This document shows positions 40,401 to 48,608 of a stretch of 64,000 bases of DNA, piece after piece. Under the pieces are notes generated by a model. It was not told where the DNA came from, did no database searches, and worked only from the letters and a program-made list of their open reading frames with translations. The DNA comes from Labrenzia sp. PHM005 (GTDB lineage: Bacteria; Pseudomonadota; Alphaproteobacteria; Rhizobiales; Stappiaceae): positions 4,397,001-4,461,000 of the forward strand of contig NZ_CP041191.1 of assembly GCF_006517275.1 (NCBI RefSeq), read 5' to 3'. A program made the position numbers and the translations under genes. Positions within the stretch are counted from its first letter, which is position 1, and each line of letters begins with the position of its first letter.

Positions 40401-40713
40401 GGACCAGCATGTAACCAAAGAAGGAGAAGACGGCGACGGAAATCGCAAAGTCCAATAGGTTCTTTTGAACCACATTGATGGAATTCTTGGACCGGACAGC
40501 CCCGGCTTCCAGCAACATGAAGCCGACTTGCATAAAAAACACGAACCCGGCCGCGACCAGAACCCAGACCATATCGAGCAGGGTTTTGTCTGCCGTTGCC
40601 AACCCCGTCACGCTCCCGAATGCCTGCGATTCGGAAGAAAAGGTCAGAACCAGGACTGCCGGTAATGCCAACCGATATGGACATCGAATCCGCAAAAACA
40701 ACGACCTCCACAA
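37498..40713 (-). CDS. Ammonium channel fused to HAMP-like, PAS, GGDEF and EAL domains (copy 2)
   Basis: Paralog of the protein at 30105-33293, same domain order, 1071 aa. The channel keeps Phe139, Trp180, Asp199, His207, Phe259 and His362, but the ammonium-site Ser is Ala263 (FNGGA). GGDEF (705-709) with an RGGD inhibitory site, EAL (833-835), DDFGVGYSS and EGVED are intact. The Amt C-tail GLNEAEHG is retained. The start is uncertain: TTG 40713, TTG 40701 or TTG 40695; GGAGG spacing (9 nt) favours 40695, which still leaves a signal peptide. Transcribed alone, toward the sigma-operon terminator. Confidence 0.9.
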   Translation of the reverse strand: MWRSLFLRIRCPYRLALPAVLVLTFSSESQAFGSVTGLATADKTLLDMVWVLVAAGFVFFMQVGFMLLEAGAVRSKNSINVVQKNLLDFAISVAVFSFFGYMLVLGSGGNWFAGIDSRLFMLSDLDPWTFTVFTFQVMFCGTAATIVSGAVAERMRLFAYIICTVLTAGILYPIFAHWVWGRVLFESGQALLADKGFVDFAGATVVHGTGAWVALAACIIIGPRLGRFDEKGRPVRINGYSAVIATAGAMVLAVGWIGFNGGALLGVSWDVAGIIINTVLASSAGVIAGFCFGFVRDRLLLPENSICGLLGGLVAVTAGCHILTPAGAFVIGFAGGAVAVTGALILERVFKIDDPVSAISIHGFAGGCGTLGFIFLVPAENLPLGSYLPQFWVQLQGVWVNFIWCFGTACLVLGTVNRFFALRVDYESEDRGLNEAEHGTRLGIGHVEDALDRLIGGKADLSLRLEVSRGDEAERMTRLFNLLMDSIQNEEQAITRAKDVKRTREEAERLSALANATFDAIVITVDGQILDGNAALAGLLGYSIKDLEMRSFQEFFHHEGVEELEKHLAEAGEQAREFIILNRDGLEVPVEIRTREISYRGKPTRVSALVDLSDRKVAEAQILHLAQHDPLTDLSNRTVFNRNLEKLIGLETITDIKGALLLLDLDRFKEINDTHGHPVGDTVIKQTAERLKSITRGGDTVARLGGDEFAVILKGIETAEVSEDMALRLVNRLSDPIECDDGLVVQPSVSIGVTMIMAQNSADKTINDADVALYKAKSKGRNTFCLFQDGMGDEVRQRRILEQDLAEGIVNDEFRLFFQPRYDIGNQKISGYEALIRWNHPERGVVSPAEFIPIAESSGKIDQIGKWVLREALEAAKAVPDAKISVNVSPVQFRDVDFVSDVEAAITASGVSANRLELEITETTLIEDDSRALAILTAIKDLGAKVALDDFGVGYSSLSCLSRFPFDYIKIDRSFVEDTEENANSMAIIETVVRLGNLLNMRIVAEGVEDLDKLLLLANCGCDEVQGYYIGMPAPLDSIVRTVDPSLALAHKHGAKHSPEDPKVVGFTTSK

Positions 40714-41031
40714 CCAGTGATTTTTGCACGACCTTGATGAAATACCGGTCGCATTTCAACAAATACAATCTCTCAAAGGCTATTTAACATATATTGAATA
40801 GTCTATACTTCCTCACTCAAATATTACTAGTTTCACAAACCATGAAGTATATAGAGATTTCTTGCAATATTCGCTGACTATATTTTCGTTTTTTCCTGGT
40901 TATTAATGCCGCTATTACTAACATGCCGCAACTCACAACAACTTGGAAGCGAAACTCGTTTCTCAGATTCAACAAAAAAACCCCGCAATCAAGATTGCGG
41001 GGTTTGACAGCTCTTTGTTTCTGAAAGTTGA
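40714..41031. other. AT-rich intergenic region upstream of Amt fusion 2
   Basis: 318 bp between Amt fusion 2 and ilvD, both on the minus strand. 40770-40960 is AT-rich and should carry the Amt promoter; the ilvD terminator occupies 40974-41005. No gene and no recognisable nitrogen-control site seen. Confidence 0.5.
40974..41005 (-). terminator. Rho-independent terminator of ilvD
   Basis: CCCCGCAATC and GATTGCGGGG pair around a 2-4 nt loop; on the minus strand a run of seven T follows. It is 27 bp past the ilvD stop. Confidence 0.92.
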
Positions 41032-42876
41032 TCAATCCACCTGACGGAATGCTCCTTTTGAAGCAGATGTCGTCATCTTGGCATAAGCGCGCAGCGCCGT
41101 AGAAACCTTGCGAGTGCGTTTCTCCAGAGGCTTCCAACCGTCAGCGCCTTTAGCATCCATGGCAGCACGGCGCTCAGCCAGCACTTCATCGGAAAGATCG
41201 ACTTTCAACACCCGGTTCGGGATGTCGATGACAATGATGTCGCCCTCTTCCACCAGACCAATGGCGCCGCCTTCCGCCGCTTCCGGTGAAATGTGGCCGA
41301 TGGACAGTCCCGAAGATCCGCCGGAGAAACGGCCGTCTGTGATCAGCGCACAGGCTTTGCCAAGTCCCTTGGACTTCAGATAGGAGGTCGGATAGAGCAT
41401 CTCCTGCATGCCCGGACCGCCGCGCGGGCCTTCATAGCGGATCAGCACCACATCGCCTTCCTTGACCTTGTTGGTCAGGATCGCGGAAACGGCACTGTCC
41501 TGGCTCTCAAAGATCCGGGCTGGTCCGGTGAAGGTCAAAATGCTCTCATCCACACCGGCGGTTTTCACCACGCAGCCATCTTCGGCAATATTGCCATAAA
41601 GAACCGCCAGACCACCGTCCTTGGAATAAGCATGCTCGGCATCGCGGATCACACCAGCGCTGCGGTCGGTGTCAAGATCATCCCAGCGCCGGTCCTGGCT
41701 GAACGCAACCTGTGTCGGCACACCGCCGGGCGCTGCCTTATAGAACTGGTGCACGCTATCGGAATTGGTCTGAACGACATCCCAACGCGCCAAGGCTTCC
41801 TTCATGGAAGCGGAGTGAACGGTTGGATTATCCGAATGGAGCAGCCCTGCCCGGTCGAGTTCACCCAAAATTCCCATGATGCCGCCAGCGCGGTGAACAT
41901 CTTCCATGTGGATGTTTTCAACCGCCGGAGCGACCTTACACAACACAGGAACCTTTTTTGACAACCGGTCGATGTCATCCATGGTGAAGCCGATATCGCC
42001 TTCATAAGACGCGGCCAGCAAGTGCAGGATCGTATTGGTCGAGCCGCCCATGGAAATGTCGAGGCTCATGGCATTTTCGAAGGCTTTGAAATTGGCGATG
42101 TTGCGCGGCAAAACGCTTTCATCGTCCTGCTCGTAGTAGCGTTTGGCCAGATCAACAATCAGGTGCCCTGCTTCCACAAACAGGCGCTCGCGGTCTGCAT
42201 GGGTCGCAAGTGTCGAACCGTTGCCCGGCAACGCCAGCCCCAGAGCTTCGGTCAAGCAGTTCATGGAGTTGGCCGTAAACATACCTGAACACGAGCCGCA
42301 GGTCGGGCAGGCATTTTGTTCCATTTGAAGAACATCGGCATCCGACATGCTGTCGTCAGCTGCTGCGATCATGGCATCGATCAGATCGATGGATTTGGCT
42401 TCACCGTTTTCAAAAACAACCTTGCCGGCTTCCATCGGCCCGCCGGAGACAAACACCACCGGAATGTTCAGCCGCATGGCGGCATTGAGCATGCCCGGGG
42501 TGATCTTGTCGCAATTGGAAATACAAACCAGCGCATCCGCGCAGTGGCCGTTGACCATATATTCCACAGCGTCAGAAATGACTTCCCGGCTGGGCAGTGA
42601 ATACAGCATGCCGTCATGGCCCATAGCGATGCCGTCATCCACCGCGATGGTGTTGAATTCCTTGGCAACACCGCCTGCCTTTTCCACTTCCCGTGCCACC
42701 AGCTGGCCGAGATCCTTCAGGTGCACATGGCCCGGCACAAACTGGGTGAAGGAGTTGGAAATCGCGATGATCGGTTTGCCAAAATCATCATCCTTCATAC
42801 CTGTTGCGCGCCAGAGGCCGCGGGCACCGGCCATGTTCCGGCCATGGGTGGATGTTCTTGAACGATATGGAGGCAT
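41032..42876 (-). CDS. ilvD: Dihydroxy-acid dehydratase
   Basis: Third step of valine/isoleucine synthesis, dehydration of dihydroxy acids to 2-keto acids. Iron-sulfur Cys residues lie in VCISNCDK and in [18 protein letters not shown]; the Mg2+ and substrate motifs are [14 protein letters not shown] and [17 protein letters not shown] 42876 has GGGAGA 6 nt upstream; a longer frame to 42936 lacks support. 614 aa, the normal size. Monocistronic. Confidence 0.97.
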   Translation of the reverse strand: MPPYRSRTSTHGRNMAGARGLWRATGMKDDDFGKPIIAISNSFTQFVPGHVHLKDLGQLVAREVEKAGGVAKEFNTIAVDDGIAMGHDGMLYSLPSREVISDAVEYMVNGHCADALVCISNCDKITPGMLNAAMRLNIPVVFVSGGPMEAGKVVFENGEAKSIDLIDAMIAAADDSMSDADVLQMEQNACPTCGSCSGMFTANSMNCLTEALGLALPGNGSTLATHADRERLFVEAGHLIVDLAKRYYEQDDESVLPRNIANFKAFENAMSLDISMGGSTNTILHLLAASYEGDIGFTMDDIDRLSKKVPVLCKVAPAVENIHMEDVHRAGGIMGILGELDRAGLLHSDNPTVHSASMKEALARWDVVQTNSDSVHQFYKAAPGGVPTQVAFSQDRRWDDLDTDRSAGVIRDAEHAYSKDGGLAVLYGNIAEDGCVVKTAGVDESILTFTGPARIFESQDSAVSAILTNKVKEGDVVLIRYEGPRGGPGMQEMLYPTSYLKSKGLGKACALITDGRFSGGSSGLSIGHISPEAAEGGAIGLVEEGDIIVIDIPNRVLKVDLSDEVLAERRAAMDAKGADGWKPLEKRTRKVSTALRAYAKMTTSASKGAFRQVD

Positions 42877-43276
42877 ATCGGGTCTCCCTGGAGAATTCTT
42901 GTCCGGCCAAAGCACGGCATGCTTGAGCCGATGCACCGGCCTTTGTCGCGTCAGCCGATGCTGTCTTAACTAGCGGTGTGACAGGTTTTGAAAACATTGA
43001 AAAGGGCTGTTCCGTCCAAAACCGTACGCTCCGGTACGATTTTAGTTCGTTCGGTGACTTTCACAGCCACATCGCTCCCCACAAATTGATTGGATATTGG
43101 ATATTCAACTCATAATCTTTGAATATTTTTTATCTTCATTTCCAGATACTTCCATCGAAAGCCGATGCTCTGCACCACCTATCCCGCAACTATATCAGGG
43201 ACACAAAGGGCGAATTGTTGTATACATTTTCAACTTTCCGATTCCGTCACTTTCCGTCTTGAAGATCACATATTTT
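42877..43276. other. Divergent intergenic region, no gene seen
   Basis: 400 bp between ilvD (minus) and the degenerate GGDEF gene (plus). A longer frame for the latter reaches 43097 but lacks a ribosome site and starts with low-complexity, AT-rich sequence. A short GTAC-flanked palindrome (CCGTACGCTCCGGTACG, 43021-43037) is the only structure noted. Confidence 0.5.
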
Positions 43277-44527
43277 ATGAATCTGGACGTCAAAACCCTC
43301 TTTATGGTGGTCACTCAAGGGTACTTTACTGGTGCCCTCATCCTTGGTGTCCTTGCAGTTACAGTCCGGTCAATTCCCAAAACAATTCGGGCCGGATGGG
43401 GACTGTGGTCGCTGTGCCTGCTGTTATCCGGGCTAGGTGCATTGTTGATCGGGCAGCGCGGTGCCATTCCCGATTATCTGAGCATTGTTGCCGCAAATGC
43501 GTTTTTAACAATCAGCTTTGGACTGACACCAAATGCAACGGCGTTGTTGAACAACAAGAAGATGCCGTACCTCTCCTTGCCAGTACTAGGAACAGTCGGT
43601 TGGTTTGCGCTGTATAGCTTTGATTTTTTTCGCGAAGATACGTTTCTCCGGGTGATTTATGTAAATGTGTTTTGTCTAATCGGCATATTGCTGTGTCTGC
43701 GTGAAAGTCTGCAATTAGACCGCCAACAGATCAGCAGCTGGTTTTTAACGGTGGCTTTTGTTCTTGATGCTGTTGTCCGTGTGAGTTTTATCGTTCCACA
43801 CCTACAACAACAGTACCCTTCATTGCTGGTTTCCTATGAAACGATGCACCTGCAAATCTGCATGCTCGTGTTGATCGGAACGATTGTGATCAAGGTTGTC
43901 GGGATCAGCGTTTCGATTTTCGAGATACAACGGCAGCAATTTCGAGAAGAATCCGAAAAGGACGCTTTGACCGGCCTTCTCAATCAACGGGGCTTTCTCA
44001 GAACAGCATCAGTTCAGACTGAAAAGCACAGCTTACCAATCACGAATTATGCCCTTGTCCTGATGGAAATCGACGATCTGAGGTCTATCGAAAAGCGCTA
44101 CGGCGCATCCATGATGGACGCTCTATTGAAATTGTTTGCCCAGATTTCCCGTTTTTCAACTCCTCAGGACGTCATTGCCGGTGTAGATCGAAATGGACAA
44201 ATTGCGCTTTACCTTCCGCAATCGGATCAAACCGGGGCGAATTCCTATGCCCGCCGGATTTCAAAAACACTGATCACAAAAAGCCGCTCGGCATCCGGTT
44301 CGCAGGTTTCAACCACAATGAGCGCCGGCATTTTTGCCGGATCAAACGAAACACCGCTTCAAAGGGCATTGGAAATTGCAGGAAATTGTCTGCATCAGGC
44401 CCGCAAAAACGGTGGCAACAAAATCATAACCCATGAACCCGGCAATAGGGGTCAGCTGAAACACACAGACGCCGACATTCCTTTTGCCCGCCGGCTCAAA
44501 ACCCCTGTTCAGAATCCCAGCTCTTAG
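43277..44527 (+). CDS. Membrane protein with degenerate GGDEF domain
   Basis: 416 aa. About seven hydrophobic segments fill residues 1-210. A GGDEF-fold domain follows (DALTGLLNQRGFL, then LVLMEIDDLRSIEKRYG), but the active-site loop GGDEF reads RNGQI (AGVDRNGQIALYLP), so cyclase activity is not expected. No EAL domain. It may bind GTP or act as a receptor or partner. ATG 43277 is chosen because the N-terminus then begins at the first membrane helix; the ribosome site is weak. Confidence 0.82.
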   Translation: MNLDVKTLFMVVTQGYFTGALILGVLAVTVRSIPKTIRAGWGLWSLCLLLSGLGALLIGQRGAIPDYLSIVAANAFLTISFGLTPNATALLNNKKMPYLSLPVLGTVGWFALYSFDFFREDTFLRVIYVNVFCLIGILLCLRESLQLDRQQISSWFLTVAFVLDAVVRVSFIVPHLQQQYPSLLVSYETMHLQICMLVLIGTIVIKVVGISVSIFEIQRQQFREESEKDALTGLLNQRGFLRTASVQTEKHSLPITNYALVLMEIDDLRSIEKRYGASMMDALLKLFAQISRFSTPQDVIAGVDRNGQIALYLPQSDQTGANSYARRISKTLITKSRSASGSQVSTTMSAGIFAGSNETPLQRALEIAGNCLHQARKNGGNKIITHEPGNRGQLKHTDADIPFARRLKTPVQNPSS

Positions 44528-44627
44528 CCCAAGCCTTATACTGTCATATTTGACAGGCATCAAAGACAAGTCCGCAGAAAATCCTAGTGTATTGAAAATT
44601 GTAATCCTGTGAAAAAAGGAGAGCGCA

Positions 44628-45095
44628 ATGCCGGACTTCAAAGTGGTGACCACCCAAGAAATCCCCTATTTCTACATACAGGAAACCTGCAGCATGGACC
44701 CGAAAGACATCGGCGCTGCGATGGGACGAGCTTTTCAGACGGTCTGGGAGTTTTTGCAATCAAACGGTGTTGCGACAACCGGTAAGGCGCTGGCGGTCTA
44801 TCACACCTATGATCCGGAGCAGATGACATTTCAGGCCGGATTTTCCGTCGCTCCTGATGCGGCCGCCAAAGCATCCGACCCGGTCAAGTTCGACCAAACG
44901 CCGACCGGAGAAGTGCTCTATTTTCAGCACAAGGGCGCCTATTCGAAACTGCGCGACAGCTATGGCCTGATGATGGCTTATGCGGAGCAGAATGGTTTAA
45001 TCATTGGCGCACCGGCTTGGGAAATCTATGTGAACGATCCCGCAACCACCCCGGAAGACGAACTGTTAACCGACGTTTTTGTGATGCTTGGATAA
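44628..45095 (+). CDS. GyrI-like small-molecule-binding protein
   Basis: 155 aa with the SOUL/GyrI-type effector-binding fold found at the C-terminus of AraC- and MerR-type regulators: repeated VVTTQEIPYFYIQETC, then GAAMGRAFQTVWEFL, and in the second half FDQTPTGEVLYFQHKGAYSKLRDSYGLM and PAWEIYVND. It has no DNA-binding part. AAGGAG precedes the ATG. Standalone members bind drugs or hydrolyse cyclopropanoids; the ligand here is unknown. Confidence 0.82.
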   Translation: MPDFKVVTTQEIPYFYIQETCSMDPKDIGAAMGRAFQTVWEFLQSNGVATTGKALAVYHTYDPEQMTFQAGFSVAPDAAAKASDPVKFDQTPTGEVLYFQHKGAYSKLRDSYGLMMAYAEQNGLIIGAPAWEIYVNDPATTPEDELLTDVFVMLG

Positions 45096-45097
45096 AA

Positions 45098-45134
45098 AAA
45101 CCGGCGCAGGATCTCCCCTGCACCGGCTTCTTTC
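45098..45134 (+). terminator. Rho-independent terminator after the GyrI-like gene
   Basis: ACCGGCGCAGG and CCTGCACCGG pair with one mismatch; TTCTTTC follows. An A-run on the other side could also serve the minus strand. Confidence 0.8.
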
Positions 45135-45183
45135 GGGCCGCCCTGGATTTGTGGATGTCAGGCGGCCTGAAATTCAGAATTTG

Positions 45184-46293
45184 TTATTCCGCAGCAACAG
45201 CGCTTTCGGCCAGTGTCGGGTAGTCGAGATATCCCTTTTCGCCGCCACCATAGAGCGTTTCCGGGTCGAGCGGATTGAGCGGTGCATCCTTTTCCAGCCG
45301 ATCAACCAGATCGGGATTTGAAATAAACGGACGGCCGATCGCAACCAGATCCAAACCACCATCGTCGATAGCATCCAACGCCATCTGCCGGTCATACCCG
45401 TTGTTGCCCATCTTCGCGCCGTCAAACAGGGCATAGAGCTTTGCCAGATCACCGCCTTCTGGGATCTCACGTGGGCCGCCTGTCTGGCCTTCGACAAGAT
45501 GGAGATACGCCAGGCCGTATCCATTGAGCAGCTTTATCACGTGGGTGAAGACCGCCTGCGGATCGCTCTCAGTAATGTTATTAGCATTGGAGAATGGACT
45601 TAGCCGGATCCCGACACGGTCCGCGCTCCAGGCACCGGTCACAGTATCGACAACCTCTTTCAAGAACCGGGTCCGGTTATCGATCGAGCCGCCGTATTCA
45701 TCCGTCCGTTGGTTCGCACCATCCTTCAGGAACTGATCGATCAGATATCCGTTGGCCGCGTGAATCTCGACACCATCGAAACCGGCGGCCTTGGCGTTCA
45801 AAGTGGCTTTGCGATAGTCCTCAACAATGCCAGCAATCTCGCCGGTCTCAAGCGCTCGCGGCGTTGTGGTTTCAATGAAGCTCTGCCCATCAAAAGTCTT
45901 TGCTTCCGCTGAAATCGCAGATGGCGCCACCGGATCTGCCCCGCCCGGCTGAAGAACCGGATGAGAAATCCGGCCGACATGCCACAGCTGAATGACGATT
46001 TTGCCGCCTTTGGCGTGAACCGCATCTGTAACCTTCTTCCAACCCTCGATTTGAGCGTCGGAATAGATGCCAGGGGTCCAGGCATACCCTTTCCCTTGCG
46101 GGGAAATCTGCGAGGCCTCGGTGATGATCAAGCCCGCGCTAGCACGCTGCTCGTAATACTTGGCTTGCAATTCAAACGGCGCATCGTCTTCGGCCCGAGC
46201 TCGGTTCCGGGTGAGCGGTGCCATGACTATTCTGTTTTTCAGATCTATGGCTCCGGCACTAGCCGGAGAAAACAACGTTGTGTCGGACATCAT
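45184..46293 (-). CDS. Old yellow enzyme family NADH:flavin oxidoreductase (NemA-like)
   Basis: FMN-dependent ene-reductase of 369 aa that reduces activated C=C bonds, N-ethylmaleimide or nitro esters. FMN-binding and catalytic motifs are NRIVMAPLTRNRA, IVIQLWHVGRISHP, the substrate pair His-Asn in EIHAANGYLIDQFL with YGG, and AIGRPFISNPDLV. AAAGGAAAC precedes the tandem ATGs. A TetR gene lies directly upstream in the same direction, and matching inverted repeats sit before both genes (46332, 47051): a NemR-NemA-like electrophile response. Confidence 0.92.
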   Translation of the reverse strand: MMSDTTLFSPASAGAIDLKNRIVMAPLTRNRARAEDDAPFELQAKYYEQRASAGLIITEASQISPQGKGYAWTPGIYSDAQIEGWKKVTDAVHAKGGKIVIQLWHVGRISHPVLQPGGADPVAPSAISAEAKTFDGQSFIETTTPRALETGEIAGIVEDYRKATLNAKAAGFDGVEIHAANGYLIDQFLKDGANQRTDEYGGSIDNRTRFLKEVVDTVTGAWSADRVGIRLSPFSNANNITESDPQAVFTHVIKLLNGYGLAYLHLVEGQTGGPREIPEGGDLAKLYALFDGAKMGNNGYDRQMALDAIDDGGLDLVAIGRPFISNPDLVDRLEKDAPLNPLDPETLYGGGEKGYLDYPTLAESAVAAE

Positions 46294-46331
46294 GTTTCCT
46301 TTTAAGATTTCAATGCAGTGAACTTTATTTT

Positions 46332-46347
46332 TGGACTTTTCAGTCCA
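46332..46347. promoter_or_regulatory. TetR operator at the OYE gene
   Basis: TGGACTTTTCAGTCCA: a TGGACT/AGTCCA inverted repeat. It shares GGAC-N3-TCAGTCC with the site upstream of the TetR gene. Confidence 0.75.
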
Positions 46348-46400
46348 TATTTAGGCCATCAACATCATTCTCGAGATGCTGGCGGCAAACTTGTGTTTCC

Positions 46401-46997
46401 TTATGTGGACACGACCGATTTCGCCTGAGCGAGTGTCTTGGCAATCCTCTCAGCCGGAAAACCGGCTTTGCGCAATGCCAAGGTTCCGATTGCGAGCGAG
46501 GCGTAGGCGCTGGCGCTATCGCGGGCAGCCTCCGGATGTTCCGGATCTATGGACTTCGCCAAGATTTCCTCAATGGATTCCAGATGCTGCCGGCCAATGC
46601 GGGCAACTTCTTCGTCATGCGGCGCCAATTCTGTGATGCAATTGATCAGCATGCAGCCGCGGGAGCCGCCCTGAGGATTGGCGAGTGCTTCGACCATCGC
46701 CCCTACAGGATCTTCTCCGGAGGTATCGGCGACAGCCTGCAGGTTGTTCAGAGCATTGCGCGAATAATGCGCCAATGCCCGCTGAAACAGCGCCTGTTTG
46801 CTGCCGAAGGTCCCGTAGAAGCTTGACCGGCTCAGCCCCATTGCCTTGGTGAGGTCTTCAAGAGACGCGGCTTCAAAGCCTTTTTGCCAAAACACATTCA
46901 ACGCCACTTCGAGCGCTTTCGCTTCGTCGAATTCCCGCGGCCGGCCAGGTCCCTGCCCGCGGGTGGTGGTCTTTTGTATGTCGGCTGTCTCGCTCAT
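46401..46997 (-). CDS. TetR-family transcriptional repressor of the OYE gene
   Basis: 198 aa. Helix-turn-helix: ALEVALNVFWQKGFEAASLEDLTKAMGLSRSSFYGTFGSKQALF (read in parts), followed by an all-helical ligand domain with Cys in GGSRGCMLINCITE, a place where an electrophile could react. Start at ATG 46997 (MSETADIQ); a TTG 30 nt earlier is the longer alternative. Sits 107 bp upstream of the OYE gene. Confidence 0.88.
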   Translation of the reverse strand: MSETADIQKTTTRGQGPGRPREFDEAKALEVALNVFWQKGFEAASLEDLTKAMGLSRSSFYGTFGSKQALFQRALAHYSRNALNNLQAVADTSGEDPVGAMVEALANPQGGSRGCMLINCITELAPHDEEVARIGRQHLESIEEILAKSIDPEHPEAARDSASAYASLAIGTLALRKAGFPAERIAKTLAQAKSVVST

Positions 46998-47050
46998 GAA
47001 ATGGGATATGGACCGGCCATTCCGCAATTACAAGGCTTGGTCGGAATTTT

Positions 47051-47068
47051 TCGGACCGGTCAGTCCGA
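47051..47068. promoter_or_regulatory. TetR autoregulatory operator
   Basis: TCGGACCGGTCAGTCCGA: 6-bp arms TCGGAC/GTCCGA around CGGTCA, with the same GGAC-N3-TCAGTCC core as the site at 46332. It is about 53 bp upstream of the TetR start. Confidence 0.75.
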
Positions 47069-47140
47069 AACAGATAATTTAATGCTGAATACGCCCAACG
47101 CCTATGCAATGCCGCGCTGGCAGTTTGAAAACAAAAAGAA

Positions 47141-48328
47141 CTACATCCGGCAGGATCCGGAATAGGCATCCCCGACATCGTCGAACACCCGGGCAGTCGC
47201 CTCCATTTCATAGAGCTTGCTTGTCCGGCGCACGCCTTCCACCAGATAAAAGTCCTGGATCGGGAACTGATTGTCGTTGAAGCGGAAATCACCGCGCACA
47301 CTTTCAAAGGGCGCAGCGTTCATCGCCGAAATCAGCGTTTCGGTGTCTTTGAGACCTCCGGTCAGCTCCAGCGAGAAATGCAAAAACTTCGCCGCATCAT
47401 AACCTTGTGCGGCATAGACAGACGGCTGATAGCCGTACGCCCGGTAGAACTCACGCATGAAGCGTTTGTTGGCGGGATTGTCCAAATTGGGGGCCCAAGG
47501 CGACGCCGACATCAACCCCTCCGCGGTTTCCGCGAGATATGGCAGAGACACACCATCGATGGTGCGGGCCGACAAAAATGGGATGAGCCCTTTTAAGCCG
47601 GATGTGTGAAACTGACGCACAAGGGCGACCCCCATACCTGACGGCATGAAGGCATATATGGCATCCGGACCAATCTCCTCGATTTGGGCGAACTCACTGG
47701 AAAACTCAGTTTGCCCCAGTTTCGGGTAGAGTTCCCGTGCGATCTGTCCTTTGAAGTGCCGCTGGAAGGCCGCGATCGCATCACGGGCAGCTTCATAGTC
47801 CGGAGCTATGGTGACAACCCGCTGGTACCCTTTCAGGCTGGCATAGCGGCCCATGGTTTCATGAACCTGATCGTCCTGCGAGGCGGTCGAATAAAAATAC
47901 CGGTTGCAGGCACGCCCGGCGATCGGGGCCGGACCGGAACTCGTACCAATAAACAAGGTCCGCGACCGAACGACGGGATCATGAACCGCCAGCATGACCT
48001 TTGAAAAATTCACTCCGACCAAAACATCAATGCCGTTGACCTCAATCAGCTGCATGGCCTTGTCGGCGGCATAATCCGGATCAAGCTTGTCATCTGTAAT
48101 AAGAACATTGGTTTCCAGTCCGCCCAGGGCGCCATTGGACTGTTTGACCGCCAGCATGAAGCCGTCCCGCATATGTTCGCCATAAATGGCAGCAGGCCCA
48201 GATAGGGTCGCCATTAGCCCTACGGTCAGTTTTGGTGTTTCTTGGGCCTGAGTTGACGCGGCGCTGATAAGAAGGCTGCCCAAAACCGCTCCGGCCATTT
48301 TCTTCAACCGCGCGTGCAATTGCATCAT
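47141..48328 (-). CDS. Branched-chain amino-acid-type ABC substrate-binding protein (orphan)
   Basis: Periplasmic type I binding protein, 395 aa. Signal peptide MQLHARLKKMAGAVLGSLLI...TQA, then the Leu/Ile/Val-binding fold (LTVGLMATLSGPAAIYGEHMRDGF, GRACNRYFYSTASQDDQ). No permease or ATPase genes adjoin it, so it either works with a distant transporter or acts as a sensor partner. Ligand unassigned. Confidence 0.88.
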   Translation of the reverse strand: MMQLHARLKKMAGAVLGSLLISAASTQAQETPKLTVGLMATLSGPAAIYGEHMRDGFMLAVKQSNGALGGLETNVLITDDKLDPDYAADKAMQLIEVNGIDVLVGVNFSKVMLAVHDPVVRSRTLFIGTSSGPAPIAGRACNRYFYSTASQDDQVHETMGRYASLKGYQRVVTIAPDYEAARDAIAAFQRHFKGQIARELYPKLGQTEFSSEFAQIEEIGPDAIYAFMPSGMGVALVRQFHTSGLKGLIPFLSARTIDGVSLPYLAETAEGLMSASPWAPNLDNPANKRFMREFYRAYGYQPSVYAAQGYDAAKFLHFSLELTGGLKDTETLISAMNAAPFESVRGDFRFNDNQFPIQDFYLVEGVRRTSKLYEMEATARVFDDVGDAYSGSCRM

Positions 48329-48608
48329 CGTGTTTTGCCCAAGTTAGATCTGTCTTTGTGCCGCCCAAGGTAAGAAGTTTTTCGCCTGCGCCGCACGTCA
48401 CCTTTGCTGACAGTTTGGCACCCACAAGTTAGGCATTTGCAAACAAACGGCAGGTTTGCCCCAATCTCTCATCGCCGAAAATGCCCAAAAACTCCCCAGA
48501 GCCGCCGCATTCCGGCCCGCATGCAGGCGCATTGCGCGGGCTTATTGCACAAGTCTTAAAACGGTAAACGCTCCGCGCGTGCCACACCGCAACCAATGGA
48601 GGGCTTTT

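Noticed and set aside
42877..43276. BCAA attenuator or leader peptide upstream of ilvD
   Set aside because: No leader with Ile/Val/Leu codon run and no terminator on the minus strand before ilvD.
48329..48608. N-terminal extension of the SH3b protein to 48456
   Set aside because: The reading frame is open but lacks a ribosome site; GGAGGG stands before 48609.
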